This document shows positions 22,436-34,797 of a stretch of 64,000 bases of DNA, piece after piece (the first letter of the stretch is position 1; the number at the start of each line of letters is the position of its first letter). Below the pieces are notes generated by a model. That model did not search any database. It saw only the letters and a list, made by a program, of their open reading frames with translations, and was not told the origin of the DNA. Source of the DNA: Dysidea avara (Eukaryota > Porifera > Demospongiae > Dictyoceratida > Dysideidae). The DNA lies in assembly GCF_963678975.1 (NCBI RefSeq), contig NC_089285.1:5318694-5382693 (forward strand), given 5' to 3'. The position numbers were made by a program, and so were the translations under genes.

Positions 22436-24664
22436 AAAATCACGAAACATCAGTATGTTTGAACGCATTAGATTCTGCATCTCGATTAGCCCAGCAGCCT
22501 ATGACTCGGTCAGTGATACAATCACAGTATAAGACTCACCTGTGCTGGCCCAGATAACACATGAGTGAACAGTTTACATCAATGTTGACAAAAGGAGAAT
22601 ACAACAAGGTTACTCTTCAGAAATAAAAGTGGTTTCATGGGCATTTTATTCAGATTTGAATTTCTAACAATGAGCCTCTCCTTATAAATCTTTCTGGTAA
22701 AAATCTAGGCATGTAGTAGAGGAGCAAGATCAGGCAGTTCACCTGTATCATAGTTCCATACACTACAGTATTAATGTCTATTAGGGATTATGTTCTTCTG
22801 GACAGAAATATCACCCACAAATCAGCTTCACAATACCTTCCTGGCACCTTGGCAGTATTGGTATAACCAGCCAAAAGTGCTTTCAATAAATTACGACCCT
22901 AAATGCTTCCAATGTATTGTTACAATTATTCAATGAATTTTTCTACTGACTAACTGCCTTCCTGACTTCAGACAAGTGTAACTTGATAACATCATGGACT
23001 TACCTTTGTACTCCTTTGTGTCTCATTTCTTTAACTGACTACCCAAAGTGTCAATTTCATGATAGCGTCTGATGGCCTCTCTATGTTTGCAAATAAAAAA
23101 AGTCCGTACCTTCTGTGGTGACTGGATTGATTGTAGAAGAGGTTCTTCTACTGCTCTTCATTTGTAAAGCTGTGTAACAGGCTGAAAATAAGTGTAATGG
23201 CCACTTCACATTTGAGTCAGTACTGTATAGCAGGAAATTTTCAAACAATTCAAAAATAACAATGTATTGTTGGAAAAGGTTTCTTTTGTAATTTATCAGA
23301 ATTAGCTAGCTAGACGATCTATATTATACCCACATCTAAAAAGTGCATGGCAACCAAATGAAAATGTAGCTATAAACCAAGTTTAAGTGCATGTTTTCTA
23401 CTTTTATCAGTTAACTATAGGCAATGCCATGGCAACTGGAATTAAGGTGAACATGATGTAAGCTATACTATGAGTGACACCATGAGTCTTGAAGCCTAAG
23501 AGCTCGAGAAAATCTTTATCCTAGCCTGAGTGAAATGATAGCAAATACGTATCTAGGAGGCTGAAAAATGCTAACTACTGAATCATGACTTCATCTGTAG
23601 GCCACTCAGTGGATTAAGACCATACAAACCCTGCCAAACAACATGGTTCATGCCAAGAGGTAGCTATAGACGTAGTTCTACCAAAGCCACATGGTTCTTT
23701 ATACGAATAACTATGCTGAACAATCAAAGTAGCAAATTCTACTGTAGTTACGTGATTAACACAATCATTGCTAGCTTCCTCCAGTTAACTTTATAAATCT
23801 TTCTACGTAGTTAATTATCTACAGTACAAGGTACTCTAGAGGAACTGTTTCAAAAAAATTTTCAAACTTACAATCAAGTTTGAACATTTAACCTTTCAAA
23901 TTTTTCGAGCTATAAGGTAATTGATAGTTTAGGCATGCATCTGGACAAAAACATTACCTCAATTCTTTCTCTTGATGCAGTATGCGTGGGTTCACCTGTC
24001 ATCATACAGTATGATAGTACTGTATAGTAGGGACCACAAAGGAGTGGCTGTGGCCCATGAAACAACATCACCCAAACACTAGCCTCACTTTTCCCCGACG
24101 ATGATGAGACAGTATTGGTTAGGTAAAACTACACGTCTTCAGATCAACTCAAACTGCTTTCAACAAGTTGCTACATATTTTTTTAATTAAATGAGATTTC
24201 TACTGACTGACTGACTGATGCCTTTAGACAAGCGTAACTCGATAACAGCTAGGACTACGGGCTTGATATTTTTGCTGTTCGACATTACTTCACCCCAAGA
24301 GGTGTCTTTTGGCATACTGCAGTATGTACAATGCCTTCTTCATGGACTTACCAGTGTACTCCTTTGTGTCCCATTCATCTATGATGACAGCACAAGTGTC
24401 GATTGACAGTAGTACGTGATGGCTTCCCTTCGTAACGAGCATCGCCTGTATTTTTCATAGTGGCTATTTTGATTGCATAGGTGCTTTTCAAACAGTTCTT
24501 GATTCGTAATGCTGTGAAACAGGTCTAACACAGCTGACAACGAAGTGCAATGGATACTTCACTTTTCAGGCGATAATGATAGCTGGGGCACACAGTGCCA
24601 TTTCTTTCGCATAATACGTGGGTTTACCAGTCATAATACTATTATTTACAAAAAAGTTAACAAA

Positions 24665-24956
24665 CAAGTACACAAAAAATTGGAATTTTCAACTAGAGTA
24701 GGGACCGTAGCACATCAATAAAAAGTACTGAAACAAGTTGGAGTAGCACATGATATTAAATCACAGTAAAACAATAAGTGTTACATCCCTACTGCGCATT
24801 TCCATTATGGTATCTTGAACACAGTAGGGATATAACACTTCTTATTGTTTTACTGTGATTTAATATCATGGACTACTCCAGCTTGTTTCAGTACTTTTTA
24901 TCGATGTGCTATGGTCCCTACTCTAGTTGAAAATTCCAATTTTTTGTGTGCACTTG
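24665..24956. repeat. Foldback (arms about 125 bp) inside body copy 2
   Basis: The left arm runs from CAAGTACACAAAAAATTGG to CAGTAGGGATG-like sequence near 24790; the right arm returns with few mismatches to CACTTG at 24956. The loop holds CATTTCCATTATGG. The same structure lies at 52009-52305. It resembles a foldback MITE fixed in the body before duplication; no target duplication is clear. Confidence 0.88.
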
Positions 24957-25679
24957 TAATTATAACAGTAGACAATTAAGTACAGGGAAAATTAGGATTT
25001 TTAAGTTGGATTAGGGATCACAGAACATGACTCAATTAGGGATTAAATGTCCATTAGCTATAGTATATCTGGTGTCAGAGTAGGTGCGACCAGTGAGGCC
25101 ACAGCCTTGCCACAAATAAAAAATACTTTTAAATTTGATGAAGCTAAACTAAAAGTAGTTAACATGTAATACTTGGCATTTATTCAACGGTAACAATGGA
25201 CAGAAACAACACTTATCTAACCTGTCTTTCACTCAGAACAGCTTCACATTGACTTTGTCTCTATTAAGTGCCTCTAAAAATAATGTACGTTATACTAGCT
25301 AGCTTTGGCTTTGTTTCTCTGTTTTGGAAACAGTTTATCTCATAATTAATAAACTCAAATGATAGTTAAATAGTATTATGGAAGTGCTTTTGGCTAGTCT
25401 CTGCTTCTATCATTAATTTTAAGCTTTCTCACACTGGCAGGTCCATAGTGGGATGGCATTCACAGAATAGAATAACACTTGTCAGGTAGCTAACTAGCAT
25501 CTTGCACATGCTCAAAGAATGCCTCCAAATAGCATCTCAAAATGTGCAATTTTACCGGGGGCATGACCACAGACTGAGCCTAACTACTTTACATTAGGTT
25601 AAATATCACTACAGATAGTGGTACGATCAACAATAGAATGAAGAATTGACAGCAAATAGCGTCCAGACCTCACAACTAG

Positions 25680-26183
25680 TTAAATAAATGCACTTCCTGC
25701 CTTCTCCACTATAGCCAGGTTCTTCGTATTCTTTGCCACCTCTCCGGTTGCAGCAGCTACCCCAGCACAGGAAGCGGCGAAAGAAATATGAGCAGGCTGA
25801 GTAGCACTGTGTATAAAGACATCGACATCAGCAAGACGACCAAGTTGACAATCAGGATGAAGTATATCTTCTGGCTGGCACACATGTGGTGACAAACGGG
25901 CAAGATGGTTCCACATATGCCTAACTGTAACATATAAACTGGATGACCAGATGTGCCTCAGTTCATCACAAGGAAAACTGGACAGCACCATTATGAAGCA
26001 ATACATTACATAGTCAATATGTATTTCATGAGTAGCCTGTTTAAATGTTTGCCATGGAATTGTGCCATTGGTGCTTTTACCTGTTGGATAACCATAAACC
26101 CGGTGTTCTGACCATAACAATGTATAATAACTAACTCTGCAATGATTTTGCAGGCTGTGAAATGATTTGTGACTGCAGCCCAT
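25680..26183 (-). other. Unknown 167-codon frame, shared with body copy 3
   Basis: An open frame reading MGCSHKSFHSLQNHCRV and ending EKAGSAFI. Its counterpart at 53795-54301 is open for 168 codons. About 15 of 167 aligned residues differ, which is many given how similar the DNA copies are, so selection on the protein is not evident. I recognise no domain, signal peptide or membrane span. It may be the last exon of a captured gene or a chance frame. Confidence 0.25.
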
Positions 26184-26515
26184 CTATCAAGGGGGTTTAT
26201 GAACATCTTATGGCTAGGCATTGCTTTGTTGTAAGTTACTTGTAACAGCGTTCAGATTACTAGTGATTTATGGTTAAAAGCACGTCTATGTTGCCCTTGC
26301 AATCAAGAAACCATATGGAAAGTTACAACATGAAATCAGCTAAGTTACATTATACCGTATCTCCATTAGTAGGTAGTTTGTGAAATGGCATTGTTACACA
26401 CTGAACTTGACAGGGGTAGCTACTAGGATTGTTAGGTGACAACAAAGCAGACTCATAGTTAACAGCAAGTTCTCTACACATTATAGATTCATGTGTGTAG
26501 GCCACCACACTGAAA

Positions 26516-27240
26516 AGCTCCAACTATGTTATGAAATGCATGGAAAATCGAGTCTGTTAGATGATTCCTCGGTTACTTCAGGTTAGCATTTGTGTGTTGT
26601 TGTAAAGAAGACGTATACTGTACATATATTAGAAACCTGAGCAATGGTTAGTATTTGGCAAATCTGTTGATCAGTCTCCTGTGCAAGGGGTTGGTTGAAA
26701 TTTCAACATTGAACTTCCTAAGTTTAGGTCTTCTATTCGTAATTCTCTGGAACTACAGAACATATTGATAAACAGTAAAAGAAAAGTTCAATTTTTATGC
26801 ACAAAGGCTTTTGTAGTTTAGCATTTGCAGACTACTTTTTTCTGTCATGGTATACTTACTAATATCATTAGAGAGTTAATTTGTGAACACATGTATTGAG
26901 CCTGTTTTTATTGCTTACATGTACATAGAGATTGATCTCACAAAAGTATCTGCTGCCTGTTGGTATAATCAAAAATATCTACTATAGTTTGTACAAGTTG
27001 AGCTGCAGGGGGCGTAGCCAGGAATATTTGGAACAAGGTTCGAATTTTGAAGTGGAATATGTGGGAAATTCCCAGAATATTCCCCCACAGCCAGTTTCTA
27101 GACAAAAATTATGCTCTGCCCGGCTGCCTTTAGGTAAAAGCATTAAAATTAGCTCTGTGTGCATCAAATCCTACACTGCTGTTTATGCGACTTATGAATA
27201 CTATAATCCTACGTATTATTAATGAAACTAGCTAACCTTC
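26516..27240. other. Unassigned; contains a hAT-type terminus near 27005
   Basis: Unique sequence after the body. At about 27005, CAGGGGGCGTAGCCAGGAA matches the common hAT terminal pattern CAGNGGCGTAGCC, pointing right. I could not find its partner end or a target duplication, so it may be a fragment. Confidence 0.4.
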
Positions 27241-27740
27241 ACTTCCGGACAGCGTACTGATTCCCAACTTAATCTTCTAGCACACCGCCCTTCTCCAGGA
27301 TCCACTCCTGAGCTCCTTTTGTTGGCAAAGCGTTATTCCAAGTACAACTTTAACATCACTCTTGGATTTCTCTCAACTCGTCATTAGACTGGCATACTTG
27401 TACTGCAGTGTAATTGTGGGAATTGGTTGCGTCAAAACTCTTAACAATTCTCTATATTGTTATCCTGGTTTTCTCTACTGTTTGTACACAATAATGCTGT
27501 TGTAGTGTGGTAAAAAGGAGAATGGTACCACCGAAGGACAGTTAGTAATTTCCCCTTCATTGCGACTATGGTGCTCGTTATTTAGAATTCTAAAGCAAGA
27601 TGGTGTCCAAACGAGATAGAGAAACTGACGGAACACCTAAGGAAATACGTCAAACCAGTGTGTCACTTGTTCAAAGAATGCTGCAAAAGAGCTAGAGCCT
27701 TGAATGTGAATTTTGCAATCTCAAGGAACATCAAAATGTT

Positions 27741-27964
27741 ATGAAATTAGAAGCTGTGCAACTTCGTGCTGCCCATTGGGTGGCTGGCAGCTGTTTTAAC
27801 AGAAATACTTTTAAATGGTCCAAACCATCACTGGAATGCCGTAGTCACCTGAACTGGCCTGAGCTGTCTATCCCCTGTCAGTACTTGTCTATGTTAACAG
27901 TACATGATATCTTACATGAACATATTGCTCTGAAAATTAGTGATTATTTTTCTTTTACTTCAAC
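27741..27964 (+). pseudogene. LINE-3 RT C-terminus (part 1; part 2 follows the hAT)
   Basis: The frame reads KLEAVQLRAAHWVAGSCF, FKWSKPSLECRSHLNWP and PCQYLSMLTVHDILHEHI. The pattern LExVQxRAAxWV ... L.WP.L...R..L is the C-terminal region of CR1/Jockey-type RTs. It ends ...FSFTST where a hAT enters at 27965. After the hAT (28984 onward), YANTIFSGIRF and nearby residues look like the next C-terminal segment, followed by stops. Catalytic RT motifs are not present in this fragment. Confidence 0.75.
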
Positions 27965-28983
27965 CAGTGGTATAGCCAGACTTTTATGTTGACCAGGGCT
28001 ACAAGTAAAATTCATCACCAGGGTATCCTGTTGTATTGGTATATAGCAATAAGGTATTGAACAAAAAAGTAGGCACTTAAAAGTGTGTGAAGCAAACTAT
28101 GCAAAATGCTTTGCATTGTGCCTTCTAGGGGGGTCTGGGGGCTTGCCCCCCCAGGAAAATTTTGAAATTTTAGATGCTCTTAGATGCAATTTGCATCAAA
28201 ACTAGCTCATTTGAAATGGTATTTTGGATGCAGGAGTTAGTGGATGATTGAGATGTCATAGTGGCATAATGTGAAGTTGATATTATTATGTAGCTGCTAA
28301 AAGGAGCCATTAATTTTCACATGTAACTTAGCAATTGTGTGTAGTGCATTATAACAATTATGCATCTTTCAGTTAGTTTCAAATTATTTTCTGAGTACAC
28401 AGTTATTATAAGTATGAAAATTTTTACTTTTGAGTCTGTCAGAGTAAGATAATCTATAGCTGTACATAGAGTAGACTATATAAATAGAAGCATGGTGTAT
28501 ATGCATGTACACTTTAAATGGAAGAAGTTTAGCTGCAATTGTTGCAGCTGCCAAGCTATCACAACTGGATGGCAGTCCCTTTAAATTAATCCATTGAGCC
28601 CTTGCAGTACATCACTGGTGCTTATCTTTCTTTTATTCTGGCAATCAAGAACGGTAAGTTGGTTAGCAATTCCCTGTTTTGACATAATTATTGAACTAGT
28701 AACTTACGTGATTATGGACTGTTCATAGATTTGATTGTGGATAATTTTAAGCTTTGTGTATAGCATTGCACGGGATTAGTACAGGGACTGACTGTGTTAA
28801 GTATATAGATAGTTTAGTTCATTAACTTAATTGTACAATTATACTATGAATATGATTTAGCTGTTTATATGCTAGACTACGCTAGACTACGTATACTTCC
28901 TGTAATTCGCTAGGGCTTCATCTTCGGGCTAATTCTTTAATTAGCAGGGCCTAAGGTTTAGCCCGGGTGTGGCTACACCTCTG
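27965..28983. mobile_element. Non-autonomous hAT element with 8-bp TSD
   Basis: A 1019-bp insertion with ends CAGTGGTATAGCCA and, inward from the right, CAGAGGTGTAGCCA. It is flanked by ACTTCAAC (27957-27964) and ACTTCAAT (28984-28991), 7 of 8 identical. The interior contains TAGGGGGGTCTGGGGGC (about 28127), a motif I associate with hAT-type elements of marine invertebrates. No transposase frame remains. Confidence 0.87.
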
Positions 28984-29309
28984 ACTTCAATGTGCACAAG
29001 GTTACATTCACTTTCTATCATTGCAAATCAACAACAGTTATACATACTCGTTTTTTGTACGCAAATACTATTTTCTCTGGAATAAGATTCGTGGATCTAT
29101 TTTATGCATATCCAATTGTAATCATCAGCTATATTCATTTTTGACCACCTGATTTTTGTAGTTCTGTTTTGTTTTATTGTCGTATTTTATCTCGTACTGT
29201 TCTATTTGTGTGTGTGTTTGTATTGTCTTTTCTTTTTGTTCAGGTTGTATTCCTATAGGTATATGACCTTGTCTCATGACTAAATTGATAAAAATAAATA
29301 AATAATCAT

Positions 29310-30016
29310 GTGTGTGCAGGTATCTCTGTAGAAGAATTTGAAGTGCTAAGTAAAGTGCCATCATCTTGTATCATGTTCCTTTGTTCTATTTGCCATCCAA
29401 AGGCATCATTAGCACTAAAATTCTTCAATGATTTCAGCAAAAGACAGGAATCACTTGAACATGGGCTAAAACAACTTGAAGATGACTTCAAAATAACCTC
29501 CCTGAGCAAAGTGAATCTATGGTAATAGATTCATCTGCTAACATTCCTTGTAACGCTACTGACATTGCTGCTACAGCCACCTCAGTAATCAATGAAGAGA
29601 GAGAAAAAGATAAATGAAGGTTAAACATCATAGTTCACAACTTGGATGAATTTGAAGATGAGGATCCGACAAAAAGAAAATCTTATGATGTTACATGAGT
29701 CTCAGGTATTACTGAAAAGCATCTAGATACTTAAGTTTCTATCACAAATGTGCTAAGAATTGGAGAGACCCCACCTGTTAAAGATATCCCTTGGCTGTCT
29801 AGCAAAAAAGATAGCGTTCTTCGTAATTGCACCAAGTTAAGAAGTTCAAACCACCCAGAAGATATCAGGAAAATTTATATTACGCCTGACCTCATTCTTA
29901 AAGAGAAAGAAATAAACAAGAGCCTTAGAGCCAAACTAGTAGACATGAATAATAAAGATGAAAAGCACTATTGTATGAAAAACGTGAAGATAGTGCAGAG
30001 GATTCCTCAAACTTAA
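29310..30016 (+). pseudogene. LINE-2 ORF1 relic
   Basis: Broken frames related to LINE-1 ORF1: MFLCSICHPKASLALKFF (end of a zinc-finger region), EKDK*RLNIIVHNLDEFE, then 29750-30016 with DSVLRNCTKLRSSNHPED and IYITPDLILKEKEINKSLR. Stops and frameshifts are numerous. It abuts the LINE-3 tail on the left. Confidence 0.75.
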
Positions 30017-30039
30017 CTACCCCTCACTGCACTATTAAA

Positions 30040-30620
30040 TCTGTTTCCAACAAAATTAATGATAATTTTACCCTGAAATTATTGAATATAAATTTCCGTA
30101 GTTTAAGAAGCATATATATCCATAAGAAATGAACTCGCTGCTTTGTTGATTCATAATGATATTGATACTGTATAGGGATCAGAATCCCATCTAGACTCCT
30201 CCTTATTTTCATCAGAAATTCTATCAGATTCATATAAAATTATCAGAAAGGAAAGATGTTTAGGTGTTTAAGTGCTGGTGGAGTGTTCATTGGTTTCAAA
30301 AGTTCTTTACAAATTTCATTTTTTTAAAACTACACATCAGATGCAGAAATTATTTGAGGCAAACTTCAAATTCAGAAACATAAGCCTTTGTATTTATGCT
30401 CATTCTACAGACCACCAAACAATAATCATACTCCTATGATGTTTTTAACAATTCTTTATCTGAACTTGTTAATAATGATTCAACAACCTCACCTGAAATC
30501 ATACTAGGTGGTGATTTCAATTTTCCAGACAAAACATGAGAAGATGGTAATGGCTACTTAATTACAACCAAGTCAAACTTATGGAATCACAACTAATCAA
30601 CTATTCTACAGTATTAATGG
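30040..30620 (+). pseudogene. LINE-2 ORF2 endonuclease relic
   Basis: Decayed APE-type endonuclease traces: a SAGGVFIGFKSSLQISF-like segment near 30275, then KPLYLCSFYRPPNNNHTP, and LGGDFNFPDKT with the GDFN catalytic motif near 30505-30540. The trace stops near 30620. The next expected segment (NILDLLLTSHL) is found only at about 37510, so LINE-2 is split by about 6.9 kb. Confidence 0.7.
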
Positions 30621-31054
30621 GTAGAGCTAAAAGCCGGAACGGGACACGTGCCAAGTTGAAAAATTGTTTTTGCAGATTGTACACCGTTTCCTACGGTCAC
30701 ATAAGAATTGTGCTAAAGCTAGTTTTCTTCTACTTGTAGGCATGCTAGAAATTGCTCGCTCAAAGTTTCTATTTAATGCCCACTACAAGAACGCGTTTGC
30801 AATCACCTATGCTGAAAAACTATTTAATCTGCTGAACTATTATTTTGTAAGCGTTGTAAACATATAATTCACAGCCAACAACATATACTGTGGTTAACTC
30901 TCGTAAATCCTTGGTAGACTTCAGAAAACCATCCTCAGTGTTGCTAAAGCCTTGGACACAACTATTACATAAAAATACTACAGTAGTTTACCTTTCAGAA
31001 TGATAAGGAAGTAATTCTACATCAGGATTAAACAGAATTTGATGGAATCATAGA
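30621..31054. other. Unassigned spacer between LINE-2 and HLE-4
   Basis: No recognised motif; a 67-codon frame at 30664 has none. It may belong to the block, including the P-like element, that split LINE-2. Confidence 0.4.
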
Positions 31055-31925
31055 TCAAGACACACGGTAGTGTGTCGTGCGGCCCAAGAAGCCGGCGCGC
31101 CACACCATGAGTATATTGACAGGAAGAACGAAAACGTCATTTTCACACCTTTGTATCTCGGTGATCACTTATCTGATTGGAACCAAATTTGCTACACAGT
31201 TGCCCGCCAGCCAAGGGAGTCTACATTCCAAATTTGAAGGAAATCGCTCCAGCCATTTCCGAGATACGAGCTGCCAAAGTTTCGTTTTTTTTTCTTCGTT
31301 TTTTTTTTTCTTCTTCTTCGTCTTTTCGCACACTTGCAAAAATTGCTATAACACGCAAACGCGTACTCCGATCGCCTTGAAATTTGGCACACAGAAAGGG
31401 AGTCCAAAGGCGAATCCTAGCATCAATTTTGGTACAAATCCGATGAATGGTTCAGGAGTTATGACCGATTATTCGCGTAAAACAAGATCGATTTGTTGTC
31501 ACGCCTACAGGGTAAACCGCTTCATGGAATGAGTTGAAAATTGCTATGTAGATGGAGTAACCATCGTAGGAGTGCCTTTTGGTGGTTTGAAAGGAATCGA
31601 GATAAAGACCACGGAGATATGACACAAAACCCAACCTGTGTCACAATTACGCGATCGATTTTTATGAATAAAAAAGTATTAGTTTTCACGCCTACTAGGC
31701 AAACCGCTTAGAGCAATGAGCTGAAAATCGGTGTATAGCTGGAATAATCTTCATAGAAAGTCCTTGCAGTAGTACAGAAGAATAGGATTACAAACCACTG
31801 AGTTATGATTCGAAAGCCAACTCCGTGTAGCAAATGCGAGATCGAGATACTCTAATAGAACAGTCACCCTAATAGAGCATTTGGCTAATTTATTAACTCC
31901 ATTATAGAATTTTATTACATCACAA

Positions 31926-34320
31926 GTTATTCTGTAGGGAGTTCAGCTGCAAACAGTTAATCTTATAGACAGTTCAGTAAGAAGACAATCACCATGTGGA
32001 GAGTTAAGCAAATATACCACTATAGAGATTCAGAACATTACAAGTCACACTGAAGAAAGTTCAGCTATAAACAAGTCATGCACTGTGTAGAGAATTAAGC
32101 TACAATTAAGTCACTCTCTAGAGAATTCAGTTACACAGAATTCTGCTACACACAAGTCACTGTGGAGAGAGTTCAGCTACAAACAAATTACCCTTTAGAG
32201 TGATCAGCTACAAACAAAACACTTTGCAGGGTGTTCAACTGCAACAAATCAATTACCTTTAGAGCGATCAGCAATGAACAAATCAACACAAATCTACCTG
32301 TAGAGAGATCAGCTAGAAACAAATCACCCTGAAGAGAGTTCAGCTACAAAAAATCACCCTGTAGAGACATCAGCTAGAAACTAGACACAATGTAAGGAGT
32401 TCAGCTACAAGCAATCACCCTGTAGAGAGTTCAGCTAAAACAAATCAACCTGCAGAGAGATCAGCTACAAACAAATCACCTTATAGAGAGTTCAGCTACA
32501 AACAGATTACCTGTAGAGAGATCGGCTACAAACAAATCAACCTGCAGAGAGATCATCTATATACACACAAATCAACTTGTAGACAGATCAGCTACAAACA
32601 AATCACCCTGTAGAGAGATCAGCTAGAAACTACACACAATGTAAGGAGTTCAGCTACAAACAAATCACCCTGTAGAGAGATCAGCTACAAACTAGACATA
32701 AAGTAAGATTTCATCTACAAGCAAATTACCCTGTAGAGAGTTCATCTACAAACAAATCAACCTGTAGAGCAATCAGCTAGAAACAAATCACCCTGAAGAG
32801 AGGTCAGCTACAAAAAAATCACCCTGTAGAGAGATCAGCTAGAAACAAATCACCCTGAAGAGAGGTCAGCTACAAAACAATCACTATGTAGAGAGATCAG
32901 CTAGAAGAAGTTAACTTGTAGAGAGTTCAGCTACAAAGAAACCATCATTTAGAGAGTTCAGCTTCAAACAAATCACCTGTAAAGAGTTCAGCTACAAACA
33001 AATCTCCCTGTAGAGAGATCAGCTAGAAGAAGTTACCTTGTAGATCGTTCAGCTACGAACAAGTCACTCTGTAGAGAGATCAGGTAGAAGAAGTTACCTT
33101 GTAGAGAGTTCAGCTACAAAGAAAACACCATGTAGAGAGTTCAGATGCAAAGAAATCACCCTGTAGAAAATTCTGCCAGAAACAAATTGCCCTGTAGAAA
33201 GATCAGTTAGAAGAAGTTACCTTGTAGAGAGTTCAGCTACAAAGAAACCATTCTGTAAAGAGCTCAGCTGCAAACAAATCACCTGTACAGAATTCAGCTA
33301 CAAACAAATCACCCTGCAGAGAGATCAGCCAGAAGAAGTTAACTTGTAGAGAGTTCAGCTACAAAGAAACCATCATTTAGAAAGTTCAGTTACAAACAAA
33401 TCTCCCTGTAGAGAGATCAGCTAGAAGAAGTTACCTTGTAGAGAGTGAAGCTACAAACAAATCACCCTATTGAAAGATCAGCTAGAAGAAGTCACCTTGT
33501 AGAAAGTTCTGTTACAAAGAAACCACCATGTAGAGAGTTCAGCTACAAACTAGCCACCTTGTAGAGACATCAGCTAGAAAAGTTACCTTGTAGAGAGTTC
33601 AGCTACAAAGAAACCATTCTGTAAAGAGCTCAGCTGCAAACAAATCACCTGTACAGAATTCAGCTACGAACAAATCATCCTGTAGAGAGATCAGCTAGAA
33701 GAAGTTACCTTGTAGATAGTTCAGCTACAAACAAATCACCCTGTAGAGAGATCAGTTAGAAGAAATTACCTTGTAGAGTGTTCAGCTACAAAGAAACCAT
33801 CATGTAGAGAGTTCAGCTGCAAAGAAATCACCCTGTAGAAAATTCTGCCAGAAACAAATTGCCCTGTAGAAAGATCAGTTAGAAGAAGTTACCTTTTAGA
33901 GAGTTCAGCTACAAAGAAACCACCTGTACAGAATTCAGCTACAAACAAATCACCTGTACAGAATTCAGCTACATACAAATCACCTGTAGAGAGTTCAGCT
34001 ACAAACAAATCTCCCTGTAGAGAGATCAGCTAGAAGAAGTTACTTTGTAGATAGTTCAGCTACAAACAAATCACCCTGTAGAAAGATCAGTTAGAAGAAG
34101 TTACTTTGTAGAGAGTTCAGCTACAAAGAAACCATTCTGTAAAGAGCTCAGCTGCAAACAAATCACCTGTACAGAATTCAGCTACAAACAAATCACCCTG
34201 TAGAGAGATCAGCTAGAAGAAGTTACCTTGTAGATAGTTCAGCTACAAAAAATCTCCCTGTAGAGAGATCAGCTAGAAGAAATTACCTTGTAGAGAATTC
34301 AGCTACAAAGAAATCACCAC
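31926..34320 (-). repeat. HLE-4 minisatellite
   Basis: About 78 imperfect ~30-bp units of the same types as in HLE-3, with frequent CTAGAAGAAGTTACCTTG and CCTGTACAGAATTCAGC variants and visible local duplications of multi-unit blocks (33200-34250). Confidence 0.94.
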
Positions 34321-34589
34321 TGTCCAAATTTCAAGGCAATATCTCTTTCCAATCTGAAGTTATCAATTGTCAAAGTTGGCAAATTGGATGTGTGTGGAAG
34401 ACCCCTTTTCGCAAATCCGATCACATATGTATTATATATATAATTTGTACATTTACTGATAAAATATTTAAAGTACATCTACTTCATCTTTTCGTCTTCC
34501 TGTAGTAAAGAAAAAAAACATAGGTTAAAAAAGTCCCAAAGCTGGCCATAGGCCGGCTTTGGGGTATACAAATACAAAAAGAAATGAAA

Positions 34590-34797
34590 TCTAATCCAAA
34601 ACAGCCAAGCTGTAAAAAAAGTGTGCGGCCCTCAGAAAGGCTATGGTGAAAAAAGATGTGAAATCCAAGGTGGCGGCCAAGAAATGGCTGTGATGGTAGG
34701 TTAATGGTAAAAATTTTAATAACGACAATTCAGGTGAATTTTTGTGCCGCTTCACAAAATTCACCTGAATTGTCATTATTAAAATTTTTACCATTAA
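34590..34797. repeat. HLE-4 foldback, truncated
   Basis: Full inner arm starting TCTAATCCAAAACAGCC, but only the loop-proximal ~70 bp of the outer arm. The terminal base of this HLE is therefore lost. Confidence 0.9.

Larger units (their letters stand above)
22436..26515. repeat. Satellite-linked repeat body, copy 2 (about 4.1 kb)
   Basis: Colinear with 49784-54633 throughout, apart from the 785 bp added there by a transposon. Similarity ends at CACTGAAA (26515/54633). Contents: a diverged internal repeat (22980-23200 against 24220-24540, sharing TGGACTTACC and ACTCCTTTGTGTC); a foldback at 24665-24956; a short frame at 24218-24406 (also at 51562); and a minus frame at 25680-26183. On the minus strand the internal repeat contains TACACTGGTAAGTCCATG, a possible splice donor, so it may hold captured exons. 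No known protein is recognised. Whether this is a mobile element or segmental duplication is open. Confidence 0.88.
27241..29305 (+). mobile_element. LINE-3: 3' fragment of a LINE, split by a hAT
   Basis: C-terminal RT sequence (from about 27741), an inserted hAT (27965-28983), then continuing C-terminal coding traces and a 3' end with ATAAAAATAAATAAATAA at about 29287-29305. The start is uncertain: 27241-27740 is not confidently LINE. Confidence 0.7.
31055..34797 (-). mobile_element. HLE-4: Helitron-like element, truncated at its foldback end
   Basis: Reverse orientation, starting TCAAGACACACGGTAGTGTG after host A 31054. The conserved region (31055-31925), minisatellite (about 31926-34320), linker with palindrome near 34545-34570 and foldback (from 34590) are present. 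Only about 70 bp of the outer foldback arm remain, and homology stops at ...CCATTAA (34797). At 34320-34425 an unrelated segment interrupts it; this contains CCTTTTCGCAAATCCGATCA, which has a diverged inverted match at 44890-44920. Confidence 0.83.

Noticed and set aside
22436..26515. Body copies as plain segmental duplication
   Set aside because: Not fully excluded, but three copies share the exact satellite junction and two share the right end, while flanking sequences differ.
31077..31532. 151-codon plus frame at the HLE-4 end
   Set aside because: It covers the HLE terminal hairpin and conserved noncoding region, including poly-phenylalanine from T-runs, and the frame is not kept in other HLE copies.
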